Positions 1 through 12,444 of a stretch of 64,000 bases of DNA are shown piece by piece. Positions within the stretch are counted from its first letter, which is position 1. Each line of letters begins with the position of its first letter. The notes under the pieces were generated by a model. That model ran no database searches. It worked only from the letters and a program-made list of their open reading frames with translations, and was not told the DNA's origin. A program made the translations under genes and the position numbers. Source of the DNA: Impatiens glandulifera (taxonomy: Eukaryota; Streptophyta; Magnoliopsida; Ericales; Balsaminaceae); contig NC_061866.1 of assembly GCF_907164915.1 (NCBI RefSeq), forward strand, positions 28,599,905 through 28,663,904. Reading direction: 5' to 3'.

Positions 1-1
1 T

Positions 2-3000
2 ACCAACATTGGATGTCCATTCGTTAAATGTGGTAATAGAGTATATTTAGACAAAGAAGACATAAGAAAAGATTTGATTTTGTATGGAATAAGGAAGAGG
101 TACACATTTTGGAATTGTCATGGAAAAAAACGACAACGCGGTGATATGATTGTTGTACAAATTGATATTACTTCTAATGTACAAATTGAAGAAGATAATT
201 TGGGAAAACTTCATATCGATGCTACAGTGGATGTAAATTTTGAGCTTAATAATTTTGATGTGGATGTTTGTATGAGAAATATAATAAACGATTTATTTCC
301 ACGTGGTGTTGAATGCATCAAATGAGGAAGGGGCAAATGAGGATGCTAAAAAAATTTACAGACTTTTAAACGAAATAAATGAAGCATTGTATGAAGGCTC
401 TCGAATTTCTAAGGCGTCAACATTACTGAAATTACAACACCTCAAGAATATTGAACAATGGACAAATTCTTCTTTTAACATGTTGTTAAAATTGTTAAAA
501 GAAGAAATATTACTAGTGAATTCTAATCTGCCTGATTCTTATTATCATTGTAAGAAGTTTCTTACAGATGTTGGTCTGTCTTATAAGAATATAGATGAGT
601 GTAAAAACCGTTGTATGTTGTATCGAAAAGATGATAAGATTTTGAATTCTTGTAAAGTGTGTGGAGTTTCTCGGTGGAAAACTGAAGAATCGAGTGAAGA
701 ACCTAAGAAGAAATTGAATGGAAAAACTATCTCCAACAAGGTGTTACATTACTTCCCACTAATACACTGAGATTGCAAAGATTATATATGTGTTCTAAAA
801 GTGCTCATTTAATGACGTGGCACAAAGATACAAGGGTTGATGTTGAAGTTTTGCGACATCCCACTGATTCTTTGGCATAGAAATTATTCAATGAAGATTA
901 TCCAAATTTTGAAATGGAGCCTTGTAATGTCATACTTGGTCTCGCAAGTGATGGATTTCAACCGTTTACAAATAACAAGACATCATACAACATTTGTCCA
1001 GTGATCCTCATTTTTATAACGTTCCTACGACACTTTGCATGAACTCTTCCAATTTTATACTATCAATGTTAATTCCTAGTCCAAAGAGTCCAAGCGATGC
1101 AATTGATGTATTTTTACAACCGTTAATTGACGAATTAAGTGAGTTGTGGAGTACCGACATAGAAACTTATGACGTCTTAACTTCTCAGAACTTTAAATTG
1201 CGTGTTACTTTAATGTGGACAATAAACGATTTTCCTGCTTATGAAAATTTGTCTGGATGGAGTATGAAGGGAAAATTGGCATGCCTTCTTGTAATAGGAA
1301 CACTTGCTCCATGAGATTAACAAATGTTAATAAAGAGTGTTACATGTGTCATCGACGATTTCTCCCTCCAAATCATAAATTTCGTAGACAAAAGGAATTT
1401 ATCGATGGCACTATCGAATCAAGAAGTGCGCCTCAATTATTATTGGGATATGATATTCTTAGACAAATACGCAATTTGAAAGGTAGAGTTCTCACTCGAG
1501 ATCACACTAGAAAGGATATTATGAATCATCAAAATCGGGGTGACAATTGGAATAAGATGAGTATATTCTTTGAATTACCTTATTGGAAAGATTTATTGTT
1601 GAGACATAATTTAGACGTGATGCATATTGAAAAAAATATATGTGATAGTTTTCTTGGAACCATGATGGATCTAAAAGGAAAGACCAAAGATAATTTAAAA
1701 GCACGTTAAGATTTGGAGCTCATGAATATACGTCATAATTTACATGTAACTTTTGATGCGAGGGGTGTTCTTCAATATCTAGTCCGTCCTTATACATTGT
1801 CTAATGAAAAAAGTTGAAGTTGTGTCAATTTTTAAGACATAAGAATGACGTAAGGGTTTTGCTCGAACATTGGAGGATGTATAAATGTTAGAGAGTTGAA
1901 GATATCTGGATTAAAAAGTCACGATTGCCATATATTACTAGAGTATCTTATTCCGTTTGCGATACGTGGTTTACTTGAGGATAAGGTATATGAAACTATT
2001 GTGGGCCTTTCAAAATTCATTCAGAAGTTGTGTTCAAAATCACTATTAAAAGCCGACTCAGAACAACTTCAGAATGATATTGTTGTAACACTGTGCAAGT
2101 TGGAAACAATGTTTTTACCTGGATTTTTTGACATTACGATACATTTGCCTATTCATTTAGCAATAGAGGCTTTGATTGGAGGGTTAGTTCAATATAGATG
2201 GATATATCTGATGAACAATATATGGGAACTTTGAAAGGATATGTTCGAAATAAATATCATCTTGAAGCATCAATTAGTGAGAGTTATCTAGTAAATGAAA
2301 GTATGATCTTGTGTGCTACTTATTTTCAAGATTCCTCGGTCCACATATCACCCAACCACCGAGTTCTCTTGCCATATTTTCATCTGTTGAGGATTTATCA
2401 TCAGGGAGGACATACATTTACGAATCAGATGAACGAGAATTGGCTCATTCATATGTTTTAAGGAATTGTGAAGAAACAGAGCCATTTTATCTATATGAAT
2501 TTTCTCAAGTTTTTTTTATATGTATGAATGTTATCAAAAAATTGATTATGTGTGTAATATGCAGCGAGTATATCCATGAATGTTCAAGTGGTCGATGCGA
2601 TGAAGATTATAATATGTGATTCAAAAATAGAGTTAAACAACTTTCTAACAAAAGCGAAAAAAGTTTTGAGCTACAAATGTTAGGAATCGGTCCCACACAA
2701 TATGCGTCAACTTTTGTTTGGTGTAAAGTTAATGGATATAAATTCTCCACTAGAAGACATGACCTTGGATTGAAGTCTCGGAATAGTGGAATACTCGTGA
2801 TTGGTTGTTATGGCACATAAACACGAAATTAATGTGGTGCTTACAGATATAATTGAAATGCAATACCTTAGTGGTAAACGAATTGTTGTATTTAAGTGCA
2901 TTTGGTATGATGTGCATTCCGGAGCTACACGACTTCAAACTGATTAATACGGATTTATTAGCTTAAATCGTCAACGGAAGTCTGAATATCAAAATGAGCT

Positions 3001-3120
3001 GTTTATATTGGCAACCCAAGCAAAACAAATATTATATACTAAAGACATTGGTAATAAATCGGATTGGGATATTGTAACAAAGACAAATCCTAAACAGTTA
3101 AATGTACGATATTATTATTG
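2..3120 (+). pseudogene. TNP2-like CACTA transposase, broken
   Basis: Transposase of the tnp2 family, which cuts and moves CACTA elements. The frame is already open at the window start and begins inside the N-terminal transposase-associated domain (Cys motif CPFVKCGN, then FWNCHG near 110-125). The tnp2 core follows: MLYRKDD and CKVCGVSRWK (about 610-680), RLYMCSK and MTWHKDT (about 780-830), FPAYENLSGWS (about 1230-1262) and a Cys-rich ECYMCHRRFLP region (about 1340). A DUF4218-like block lies at 1896-2461 (SHDCHILLEYLIPFAIRG) and a DUF4216-like block at about 2860-3090 (KCIWYDVHSG, YGFISLNRQ, LATQAKQILYTKD). Many frameshifts and stops (frame changes near 310, 770-1000, 1290, 1709 and 1800-1900) make it non-functional. 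Family assignment is from recognised motifs. Confidence 0.85.
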
Positions 3121-3180
3121 ATATTTTCTTCATTATTCTTTGTTATTCATAAGTTAATGTTAAATATTTTTCATATATAA

Positions 3181-4806
3181 ATGGCACCTCCAAAGAGTTT
3201 TCATCCTGGATTTTTACAATCACAACTCAATGCCCTTAGAAAGAAAAAAAGGAATACGGGTGAGTCTTCGTCGCATACTCGAATGGAGGATATCTCTAAG
3301 GTGTAAAAATGTTGTACAGCCCACACGACCATCCACTGATGAGCGGCCATCCACTAATGATGATGTACAAAATTTAAATGAACCCACACAATTGACAGAT
3401 GAAGGCAATCATACACAATCTTCAACAAAATGGTGCAAACAATCTTCTACAGAAGGCGAGGTACCAACAAAAACTTTAAATTGGCCAAATTGACGGCTAA
3501 TGGAGAAAAGGTGCAAGTCACATTTTGCCCAATGTAAAGAAAGCTGTGTTGCAAAATAGGGGAATGTGGAGTCGGCATTTGAGGGCCATTGTTTGAGAGA
3601 ATAATAATATTCCACATTGCACGGTCCATTGGCACCACCTCATCCCCGCCACCGGCTAATCGTTTTTAATACATTTTTGTTTGAAATTAATCATTTTTTC
3701 TTATAGAATGTTTTATTTCAGGATAAATTTGATTTAGATGATATTGAGAATTATCGAGACGACATTTTGAAACACATTAAGGAAAAGAGGGAGGATTAGA
3801 TGTACGACATAAATATCACTTGGATAAGGCCACACGAGAGAGATGTGGAAGCAATTAGGGCGGATAAACCTGATGAAATGACACAAAAATATTGGGAGTG
3901 GCTTCTTGAAAACCACTACATTATCGACAAATTTCAGGTTCTTCTTTCATAATTTATACTAAATATAATATTTTGAATCTAACATTATATTTTAATTGCA
4001 GAAACGAAGTGCTACCAGCAAAGAAAACAAAAAGAAATCAACGTATGGACATCGTTCTGGTAGCAAATTATTTACACAGATACGGCGAGAAATGGTAAGA
4101 TTTATTTTTCAACTTTGTTTTCAAATTAAGTGAAATTTAACTTACATTCTCACAGGAAGTTCAAGAAGGATCGGTTCTACCCTATGAAGATTTGTTTTTG
4201 GCGACTAGGACTAAAAAAGATAAAACTTTTGATCCACATATTCTAGAGAAAGTGGTAAGTATATATAAAATTTGTTTACTTTACATTTTATCTATTTTTG
4301 GTATTAACATATTTTCTTTATAGGATGGATTAAGAAAGTTGCGAGCTGAACGTCCCGATATTTATGATGTCAATTTGGCTGAAGAATTATTTGTTCCTCA
4401 AGAGAAGGGAAAAATTATAGGAATGGGGTCGGTTTTAGCTTCCAGAGTTAGAGGGCCTGTAATGTCAAAAAAATATCTACGTCGAGAGAATGTGAAAATG
4501 CAAAGAAAATTTGTTGATATAGAAAGCTGAATGGAAGAGAGGATGAAGACGGAGAGTGCTCAAATGAAAGCTGAAATGGAAGAGAGATTGAGGATAGAGA
4601 AAGCAGAAACTAAAGAGAGGTTGAGGATAGAGAGAGTCGAAATGATGCGTTTTATGTCACAGTTTATACCCGGCGGTGCCTCGATAGATCCTACATTATT
4701 TGCCCAATTTACTAATCTTGGCGGTCAATCATCAGGTCAAGGATCAACAACCACAATTCCACTGGTGAAACAAGACGACGATAATTCTGGGGAAGATGCG
4801 AATTAA
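3181..4806 (+). pseudogene. TNPA-like second CACTA gene (plant transposase Ptta/En/Spm family), spliced
   Basis: Downstream partner gene of the CACTA element; proteins of this type bind the subterminal repeats. It starts with ATG at 3181 (MAPPKSFHPGF). Exons are inferred from GT-AG borders: an N-terminal exon, then about 3721-3937, 4002-4094, 4156-4254 and 4324-4806, with short introns of about 60-70 bp. Recognisable pieces are GTNKNFKLAKL (about 3458-3490), HRSGSKLF with RREM (exon 3), LPYEDLFLATRTKKDKTFD (exon 4) and a charged coiled coil rich in EERLRIE repeats (4531-4650) ending in a Gly/Ser-rich tail. Stops occur in the first exon, near 3797 and at 4528-4530 (TGA), so it is a pseudogene. 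The order behind TNP2 and the coiled coil support the call. Confidence 0.7.
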
Positions 4807-5039
4807 ATAAGAATTTGTGTTAGTTAATGTTAGTGTAATAATACTTTGATTTTAAATGTTGGTGTTAAGAAACTTCTTTTGTCAAGATTTTGGTAATATT
4901 ATGATTTTGGTTAATATTGGTTATGATGATATTAGTTCAATTATGTATTTCGTGTGGTACGGTAGTAGTAGTTATATTTTCGGTTTTACAAGTATTTGTA
5001 ATATTTTTATTAAATTGAATATAATTATTTATGTAGTAG

Positions 5040-5398
5040 GTTGCGATTGATTTTATTCCAATCGCCATAGAGTTTATGTATATTGCGATTGGTCTTCATC
5101 CAATCGCCATAGAGTGTATGTAACTTGCGATTGGTCTTTATCCAATCGCCATAGAGTATAGGTAAATTGCGATTGGTTTTCATTCAATCGCCAAAGAGTA
5201 TAGGTAATTGCGATTGGTTTTCATCCAATCGCCATAAGAGTATAGCGATTGGTATTATACCAATCGTCGTTTCCAATTATGACACCGGTGAGGAAACCTC
5301 TACCGATTGATGGCGATTGTGTTATGACCAATCGCTTTATGTCTATGGCGATTAGTTTAGAGGCTAATAGAGATTGGTAAACCAATCGCAGACTCTTT
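5040..5398 (+). repeat. CACTA subterminal array of short hairpins
   Basis: About eight units of roughly 40 bp. Each contains GCGATTGG and, 8-10 bases later, its inverse CCAATCGC, so every unit is a small palindrome followed by a spacer resembling ATAGAGTATAGGTAA. The last pairs (5314-5390) are more diverged. Arrays like this near CACTA termini are the binding sites for the TNPA-type protein; that role is family knowledge, the array itself is seen directly. Confidence 0.85.
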
Positions 5399-5409
5399 TT
5401 TTACTAGTT

Positions 5410-6138
5410 AATCATTCAGACCAAAATAAATGAGATTAGAATTTTTTTTTTAATTTCATTCTCTTTCTAATACTTTGAGATAAGAAGTATCAATTTATTG
5501 TTTTTTATTATTTTTTTATTTGGTAGTTTAATGTAAGAAGTAGCATGCATGATCATTTATAATCATGATTTTCTAAATAATAATTAATACTATGACATTT
5601 AGTCTTTAAAAGCTATTCTTTGTCATTTGCACTCTCTTAGTGAATTTCTATTCCTTTATCTTTATTATATTGAAAACCATATGTTTAGTATATACTGTAT
5701 ATCAATATATTATAATCCTTCCACCACAATGCATCACCCATCTTGTAAAAGTTAAAGTATCAAATTTTTAATTTGTAAGCTAACCCGTTCATGTTTCTTT
5801 GAGCAATTAAATTAAAAAAAATATTACTTTATATGCTTAAATTTAAAAATGAGATAAGGAAGTCTCAAATCTAAGACATTATTATTGGAACGTTCTATCC
5901 AAGTAAGCTAGTTTTCTATTATATTTTCAATTCATCCAAAAGGTAGCAAAATATAATGTTCATCTTTATTCATTTGTTTATAATTGATCATACTTTCAAA
6001 ATTTTACTTCCATTTTTTATTACTTGCAAATTAATATAAAATAATAAACAATAATTTATGCCTATAGGATCATATTTTGATGTTGTAGAGTTGGTTTACT
6101 ATAAACTTACATATTTATGTATTTTAAAATACTTGAGT
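5410..6138. other. AT-rich intergenic stretch, no feature seen
   Basis: No coding frame, recognisable repeat or RNA gene is visible. The sequence is AT-rich with poly-A and poly-T runs. Confidence 0.5.
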
Positions 6139-6700
6139 GTAGAGGAAATGAAGAAATCATAGATCACCTATTCGGGAGCTGTTGTATTGCTTCGGAGTTT
6201 TAAGACAGATTCTATAAAAGTCTAGAGCTAATCAGTTTCCCAAGCGAATAAAATGAAATCAAAGATGCATCACTAGTCAAAGCCAAGGGAAATAGTTTTG
6301 CAACAAGCGTGTTCAAGTGCGATTTTGGAGCAGTGGTGTATAACATTTGGCAAGAACGAAATGCAAGGGTATATGGAAGAACACGCAGGAGCGTTAAAGA
6401 GTTATGGAAAGATATTGTATCGGATTGCAGAGCCCTTGCGGGAACGTTGACAAGAATTCCAAGCACGGAGCAGAACTAGAATATTTGTAGGAACTGGAAT
6501 TTACTATTTTTTAAACTCACTAGAATTGAAACCATTGTAATCAGATAATTCATTTACGTTTTTAGCTTTTTAGCTTTTATTCAGAATGTTACAACTTCAA
6601 AATCATTATAGGCATGTCTAGAATAATCTATTAAACTCGTGGTTTTTTTTTCCATTTTTGGGAATGAAATGACGCTAAGTCATTTTTCACAAAAAAAAAT
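6139..6700 (+). mobile_element. 5'-truncated LINE, 3' end only
   Basis: This block matches the 3' end of the longer LINE at 42500-46130 (compare 45573-46135). It codes for the last part of the zinc-binding RT C-terminal region (EEIIDHLFGSC-like, then VVYNIWQERNARVYGRTRRS), followed by the shared 3' UTR with TGAAATGACGCTAAGTC and a terminal A run at about 6690-6699. The severe 5' truncation is typical of failed LINE insertion. Flanks TATTTTAAAATACTTGAG and TATTTTAGTGTTTAAG may be a decayed target duplication. Confidence 0.75.
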
Positions 6701-7089
6701 TATTTTAGTGTTTAAGAAGAGTTTAATGGTATGTTTGAAGACAATAAAATTGGGTTGATTGAGTTCATTTTCTATAAAATTATGTTCATAAATCGAAATC
6801 AATATATAAAAGTATCAACTATTTCCTTTGCTTGTTAATACACTACTCTTAACTAAATGAGTTCACGTACATTTATAATTTACAGAATTCATAGAAACAA
6901 TGCCTTAATTAACTGAATGACTACTTTTGAAAATCAGCAAATAATTCAAAACTATTAAAGTCATTTTTCATTATCACAAATTAATTTTGTGGGCATAATA
7001 ATTAATTGATTGCGTATTTTTGGGTTTTAAAATGAAATTTATAATTAAAACAAGATGAGTAAATGTCAAAAATCAGCCAAACAAGACCT
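6701..7089. other. AT-rich spacer, no feature seen
   Basis: Nothing coding or repeated was recognised between the LINE tail and the start of the copia-1 LTR. Confidence 0.5.
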
Positions 7090-7522
7090 TGTTGAGGTGT
7101 TCCTTACCATTTATACTAGGAATGATTGGAATAATCTAAAATCAAAAGCTTCCCCAATCTTTCTCTCTAGATCGGCCAAAGAATAAGAAGGAAATTATAA
7201 AACCCTAGATCTGTTCACTCTCTCTCAACCATACTGTGTTATGAGAGAATGCTAAAAAATGTATTTATACTCTAACCTATTTTCATAACAGAAAATCCTT
7301 ATCTGTTGGCTGATTTTTTATATTTCTTTGATTTAGTGAAACTTATCCCTCCCGTGGACGTAGATGGATTTTGACCGAACCACGTATATTGTGTTGTCAT
7401 TTATTTTAGTGTTATTCCAGTTCTTGGTAAATCTGTTGTTCGTCATAGACGATTTGGAAATTGATTTATTATAGGTTTGATTTATAAGAAGATCCTTAGT
7501 TTTACTATCGCAAAACCCAACA
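7090..7522 (+). repeat. 5' LTR of copia-1
   Basis: The block begins TGTTGAG and ends CCCAACA, giving the inverted TGTTG/CAACA ends of an LTR. A tRNA-Met primer site follows one base later and a copia gag begins at 7657. No matching 3' LTR is in the window because the element is cut off near 11470. Confidence 0.7.
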
Positions 7523-7523
7523 G

Positions 7524-7536
7524 TGGTATCATAGTA
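7524..7536 (+). other. Primer binding site of copia-1
   Basis: TGGTATCATAGTA resembles the plant copia primer site TGGTATCAGAGC, complementary to initiator tRNA-Met. Its position right after the LTR fixes the LTR end and the plus-strand orientation. Confidence 0.7.
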
Positions 7537-9039
7537 GTATTGATTGGTTTGTTTTAACATTGGAGTAGAGTGCTCTGTTGGTTACATGACAATATTCAAA
7601 GAGGAGATCAATTGGTTTCTTTGCTAAGGTTTTTGTCAATTGTTAAGACAATAATAATGGGGAAATCTAGACCTGATATGGTGACTCTAAATGGTGCAAA
7701 CTACAGGCAATGGAAACTGATTATTAGTGATCTATTAGTTTTAGATTATTTGAATGATGCAATTGAAAATGAGGGTATTAGCCCTGAGAGTATAAAAGAA
7801 GCTGATTGGAAAAAGATAGATAGAAAGGCGTTTAGCTTTATTCGTTCCTAGGTTGGTGTAAATGTTGTGCACCATGTTGAGAACAAGACTACGGCGTACA
7901 ATGTGTGGAGCAAACTTGAAGCTCTTTATGCTGGGAGGTCAGTAGGGAATAAAGTAACATTGATACGAAGATTGGTGAATCTCAAATAAATTGATAATAA
8001 ATCAATTGCAGAGCACTTAAATGAATTTCAAAATATTTTGAATGAGCTAAGTAGTATGAAGATAAACTTTGATGATGAGGTGAAAGCACTTTTAGTCCTT
8101 GGATCTTTGCCTACAAGTTGGGAGACACTTATTATTACTCTCAACAACTCAACACCAAATGGTAAAGTTAACATGGCATTTGTCACCAGTTCTTTACTCG
8201 ATGAAGAGAATCGAAAGGGGGATAAACCCTCTAATTTTGATACGTTGGTGACTGATAGAGGAAGATAAAAGGATAATAGAAGTGGTTCGAGTAGTGGCAA
8301 GTCTAGAAGAAAGTCTAGAGTTCCAAAGAAGGATGGTTCTTGTCATTACTGTGGTAAAATGGGTCATTAGAAAAACGAGTGTTGGAAATTTAAAAATGAT
8401 AAAGAAAAGGGTACAGTGAATCCTAGAGAAAAGAAAGAACATAATGTAGATACATCTATTTATGCTTTAGATGGTGAGCTGACATATGCTTCTAAAACTA
8501 GTGATTATGGTGAGGTTTACATGGGTAAGCAGTGTTTCGAAGATAGTTGGTCTAGGTGGTATTAGAATCGAGATAAACATGGGTTGTTTCCTGACATTGA
8601 GAGATATAAGACATGTTCCTGATTTTATAATGAATTTGATTTCAGTAGGTAAAATTGATGATGGAGGCTACCATAATGTTTTCAATGGTGGAGCATGGAA
8701 GCTAAGCAAGGGTTCATTGGTTGTTGCAAGAGGTAAGAAATGTTGTTTCTTATATAAGACAAATTTGAAAATTATCTATGATGCATGATATTTTGTCGTG
8801 ATGGAATCATCCTCTTAGTTGTAGCACAAGAGACTATGTCACATTAGTGAAAAGGGGCTGAATGTTTTGATCAAGAGGAATGAGTTGTCGAAACTGAAGG
8901 ATGCTCATCTTAAATATTGTGAGCATTGCTTGAAGGGTAAGCAGAACAGAGTCTCCTTTAGTAAGTCGAAAGTGGAATTGAAAAAGAATGTCCTTGAACT
9001 GGTCCATATAGATGTTTGTGGTCCTATGAACATTAAATC

Positions 9040-10082
9040 TGATAGGATCGGTGTAATCAATAGAGACGGGGGTGTAACTATTGATGACAACTTTTGGAAA
9101 ACAGTTTGATAGAAATCCTGTTATGGATTAATATCATTTTCTATTTTTCACAAACCCTTGCAAACTCTTGAAGCGATTAAAGTGTGGAAACCCTTGCAAA
9201 CATTTGAATAGACTTTGTTCAACTTATAATATGTTTAAGAATTTCACTAAGCTAGACAGATTTTGATTCCCTCTTGAACTTGAAGATTTACAGATCAGAA
9301 AGTGCAAGAGTAAGATTCATAGCAAGTAAGGCTTATGAAATTAGTACACTCTTAAAAGTTGTTGCTCTAGTGATGACTCTAGTAAACTGGCACGTTGACC
9401 GTTGTCCTTAAAGATCTATATATAGAAGACAATCACCAACGGTCGAATCTTCTAGATGGACACGTGGAAATCGCCCATTGGAAAGCCTCCATAGTACTAG
9501 AGTACAACAGTCTCTGTGCACAAGGATCGTGGTCGTACCAAACTGGTAGTGCGCAAGATATTCTTCTGAAACTGTCCTTTACTGATTAAGTAGTGGAGGA
9601 ATATTCGCATGCATGGCATTCTTTCATTGGATGCAACTGGCTGTCGTACTGGACTGCGGGGATGAGTAGCATACAACTAGTTGATTGTGGGTAGACGGAA
9701 GATAACTTCAAGAAGCTGCTGAAGCGAGGCATTAGACGTGCTTCGTTAGACTGCCAAGTCTAAGGAAGATAGACGCCTACGTCTAATAGCAATATCCATT
9801 AGATCACCAAGTCTAATGGAGTTAGACTACACGTCTAACTACGTATTTGTTAGACTGTACATCTAAAACTACGTATCTGTTAGACTACACATCTAACTAT
9901 GTATCTGTTAGACTACACGTCTAACTAGCAACACGTCTAATTAGCATGTTTCAAACTAAGTCTAACTTAGCATATTTGATGCACCTGCACAAAAACAAAT
10001 AGACGGATTAGCTTCATTCTAAATCAAAGTTTTACTTAATGCATCATTAAAATAACATTAGTCAAAATAATTTGACCCAACA
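9040..10082 (+). mobile_element. Solo LTR inserted in copia-1 integrase
   Basis: A 1043-bp block begins TGATAGGATCGG and ends ACCCAACA, flanked by the direct repeat AAATC at 9035-9039 and 10083-10087. Removing the block and one AAATC restores the integrase reading frame exactly (NIKS joined to IGGAS). It contains no coding domain. It is therefore a solo LTR left by recombination between the two LTRs of a lost element. The strand of the parent element is not determined. Its first 12 bases resemble the TGTTAGGATCGG end of the copia-A LTRs. Confidence 0.88.
9821..9926. repeat. 28-30 bp palindromic tandem repeat in the solo LTR
   Basis: About 3.7 units start with GTTAGAC at 9821, 9849, 9879 and 9907. 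Each unit has TTAGAC, about 5 bases, then GTCTAA (or ATCTAA), so each can fold on itself. Looser TTAGAC/GTCTAA pairs extend the array left to about 9730 and right to about 9970. Confidence 0.8.
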
Positions 10083-11470
10083 AAATCCATAGGTGGTGCT
10101 TCTTATTTTATAATCATCATAGACAATGCATCTAGAAAGGTTTGGGTCTATGATATAAAGTCTAAGGATGAGATTGCAGTAAGTTTTGAGGTTTTTCACA
10201 ATATGGTTGAAAGAGAGATAGGAAAAAACTAATGAGGGTGCGGTTAGATAATGGAGAAGAGTACATAGTTTCATTTGATGATTATTGCAAAGAGTAGGGT
10301 ATTCGACATGAATAGATTGTGCCCAAGACTCCACAACAAAATGGAGTGGCGGAGAGGTTGAACAGAACAATGTTAGAAAGGATGAGGAGTATGCTCTCTC
10401 ATGCCATGTTGGCTAAGGATTTTTGGGCTGAAGCCATGAGAATTACAGTGTATGTGATCAACCGTTCTTCCTCCTAGCCATTGAATAATAAGTGTGCAGA
10501 ATGCATCCGGTCAAGTAAAGATTTTAAATATGACTTTTTACTTGATTTTTGTTGCAGAGCTTTTGTGCATGTTCCAAAATAAGAGAGGTCTAAGCTATAT
10601 GCAAAAACCAGGCAATGCATATTTTTGGGTTTTGATGATGAAAAGTGGGGATACATGTGTTATGACCCAGTTGACAAGAAGGTTTTGAGAAGCCGAGATA
10701 TGATATTCCTTGAAGATCATACTATTGATAATTTTGAAGGTGGTGAAAAACATAAAGCATACATATGTGATCATTTTGTTTTGAGTTGTCTAATGATGTT
10801 GAGGAGACAAGACAACATGTAGCTTTAGACTCAAATAGTGATGATGTTGTTCCTCAAGGTGAAGCTGTAGGCCATGGAAATGATTCAAAAATTGTTCTTG
10901 GTGATAATATTGAGGCTGATTTTAAAGTTCAATAAGAAGATGGAAATCAACAGAATCAACAAACAGAGGTACTTAAGAGGTCTACTAAGGAGAAAAGATC
11001 AAGTTCTAAGTACCCTACTACAGAGTATGTCATTCTAACTAATTGTGGGAATCCTATATGCTATAAGGAGGCTCTTGAGGATGATCATAAGGAAGAATGG
11101 TTAGCTTCCATGGATAAACATATGAAGTCATTATTGAAAAATGACACAACTGAACTAGTTAAAAGACCAAACATAAAAGTATTAAAAAATAAATGGGTGT
11201 ACAAGATCAAACAATAATGTGATGATAGCAAGCTAAGATACAAGGCTAGGATGGTTGTCAAAGGTTTTGTCTAGATGCATGGAATCGATTATGATGAGAT
11301 TTTCTCACCGATAGTGAAGATGACTTCCATCCGGGTAGTGTTAGGTCTAACTGCTTGTATGGATCTTGAGGTTGAACAACATGATGTCAAGACTACATTT
11401 CTCCACGGTGATTTGGATGAAGATGTTTATATGGAGAAACCTGAAGGTTACAAAAGGATCTATCCGTGGA

Positions 11471-12444
11471 AGATTACGTGGCTATATTTGAAAATCTTAT
11501 GATGTGGTGCGATGTTTTAGAACTGCAAGAACAAACTATTGCTCGTTTTCTTGGAAGGCTATAGTATGAAATTGTAAATGTGGTCCAATTGCAGTTGTAT
11601 TTGACATATAATGATGTATGTCATTTGGCTCTCAGAGTTGAAAAACAACAAACAAAATCAAGTCATTTTGGTGGACATTTCTCATTGGGTAGTGGTGTCT
11701 ATAACCGAGGAAGTGCTTATACTTCCAAGAATAGTCCAGCTGTAAAAGACGTAAAACAAAATCTTTTACAAGTAAGGATGGTGGTGCTAGTTTTGAAAAA
11801 TTAAGTGCTCCGACTAATCAAAAAACTTGTTTCAAGTGGAAAGTGTTCGGACATTTTTCTTCCGATTGTCTAAATCGAAAAATTATTACTCTCGTTGAGG
11901 AAGATTATGAAGACGAGAATGAGGAGACAACACTCATTTACGATGAATGTAACGAGGAGGGAGATATCACTTATGAAGATTATGGGGAAGCCTTAGTAAT
12001 ACGGCGTCACCTCAACTCCACGTATGTTCCACATGATTCATGGCTTTATAATAATATTTTTCACACTAGATGCATGTCAAATGGCAAAGTGTGTGACGTC
12101 ATTGTCGAAGCAGGAAGCTGTGAAAATGTTGTGGCTACAGCTATGGTGGAGAATCTACAATTAAAAAACAAAAGTATCCTCGACCTTACAAGTTATCATG
12201 GCTTCGGATAGGTAATGAAGTATAGGTAAATAATCGATGTCTCTTTCAATTTTTTTATGGAGATAAGTACAAAGATGAAATTTGGTGTGATGTTATCCCC
12301 ATGGATGTTTGCCATTTTCTTCTTGGAAGACCTTGGCAATTTGATAAGAAAGCGCAACATGATGGATTAAAAAACACATATACTTTTGTCAAAGATGGCG
12401 ATAAAATAATTTTGGGACCTTTAGGAATGAAGGACATTATTAAA
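11471..12444 (+). pseudogene. Gypsy element relic, gag and protease part
   Basis: Joined directly to the truncated copia-1 RT. Gag shows LMMWCDVLE, QEQTIARFLGRL, VVQLQLYLTYNDVCHLALRVEKQQ, then a zinc knuckle with the second Cys replaced (CFKWKVFGHFSSDC, about 11829-11870). A retropepsin-like segment follows at about 12050-12440 (MSNGKVCDVIVEAGSCENV, then MDVCHFLLGRPWQFD); its active site reads EAGS where the family usually has D-S/T-G, so the catalytic Asp is lost. The frame continues after copia-A at 25687: MKDIIK on the left joins PSKEEINNLL on the right. The gypsy 5' LTR and primer site are absent. Confidence 0.82.

Larger units (their letters stand above)
1..5409 (+). mobile_element. CACTA (En/Spm) DNA transposon, right part, degenerate
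   Basis: The block holds, in order, a TNP2-like transposase relic, a spliced TNPA-like second gene and a subterminal array of short inverted repeats, which is the standard order of a plant CACTA element. The left end lies before the window. A plausible degenerate right terminus is TAGTT at 5405-5409 (the family ends in TAGTG), following a T-rich tract just after the last hairpin. The class is well supported by gene content; the exact terminus is inferred and no 3-bp target duplication can be tested because the left end is missing. Confidence 0.8.
7657..11470 (+). pseudogene. Copia-1 gag-pol polyprotein relic (Tnt1-like)
   Basis: Start ATG at 7657 (MGKSRPD). Gag carries LNGANYRQWK and LLVLGSLPTSWETL, followed by a zinc knuckle CHYCGKMGH with a stop right after the His (about 8340-8385). 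The protease active-site region (normally DSGA or DSGC) is missing: sequence jumps from YALDG to ELTYASKTSDYG near 8465. Pre-integrase and integrase follow (YCEHCLKGK; HIDVCGPMNIKS), broken by a solo LTR at 9040-10082, resuming at 10083 with GGASYFIIIIDNASRKVWVY and TPQQNGVAERLNRT. RT begins near 11085 (WLASMDKHMKS, KWVYKIK, YDEIFSPIVKMTSIR, DVKTTFLHGDLDEDVYMEKPEG) and stops at about 11460, before the catalytic YVDD. Many in-frame stops. The remainder of RT and RNase H are absent. Confidence 0.85.
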
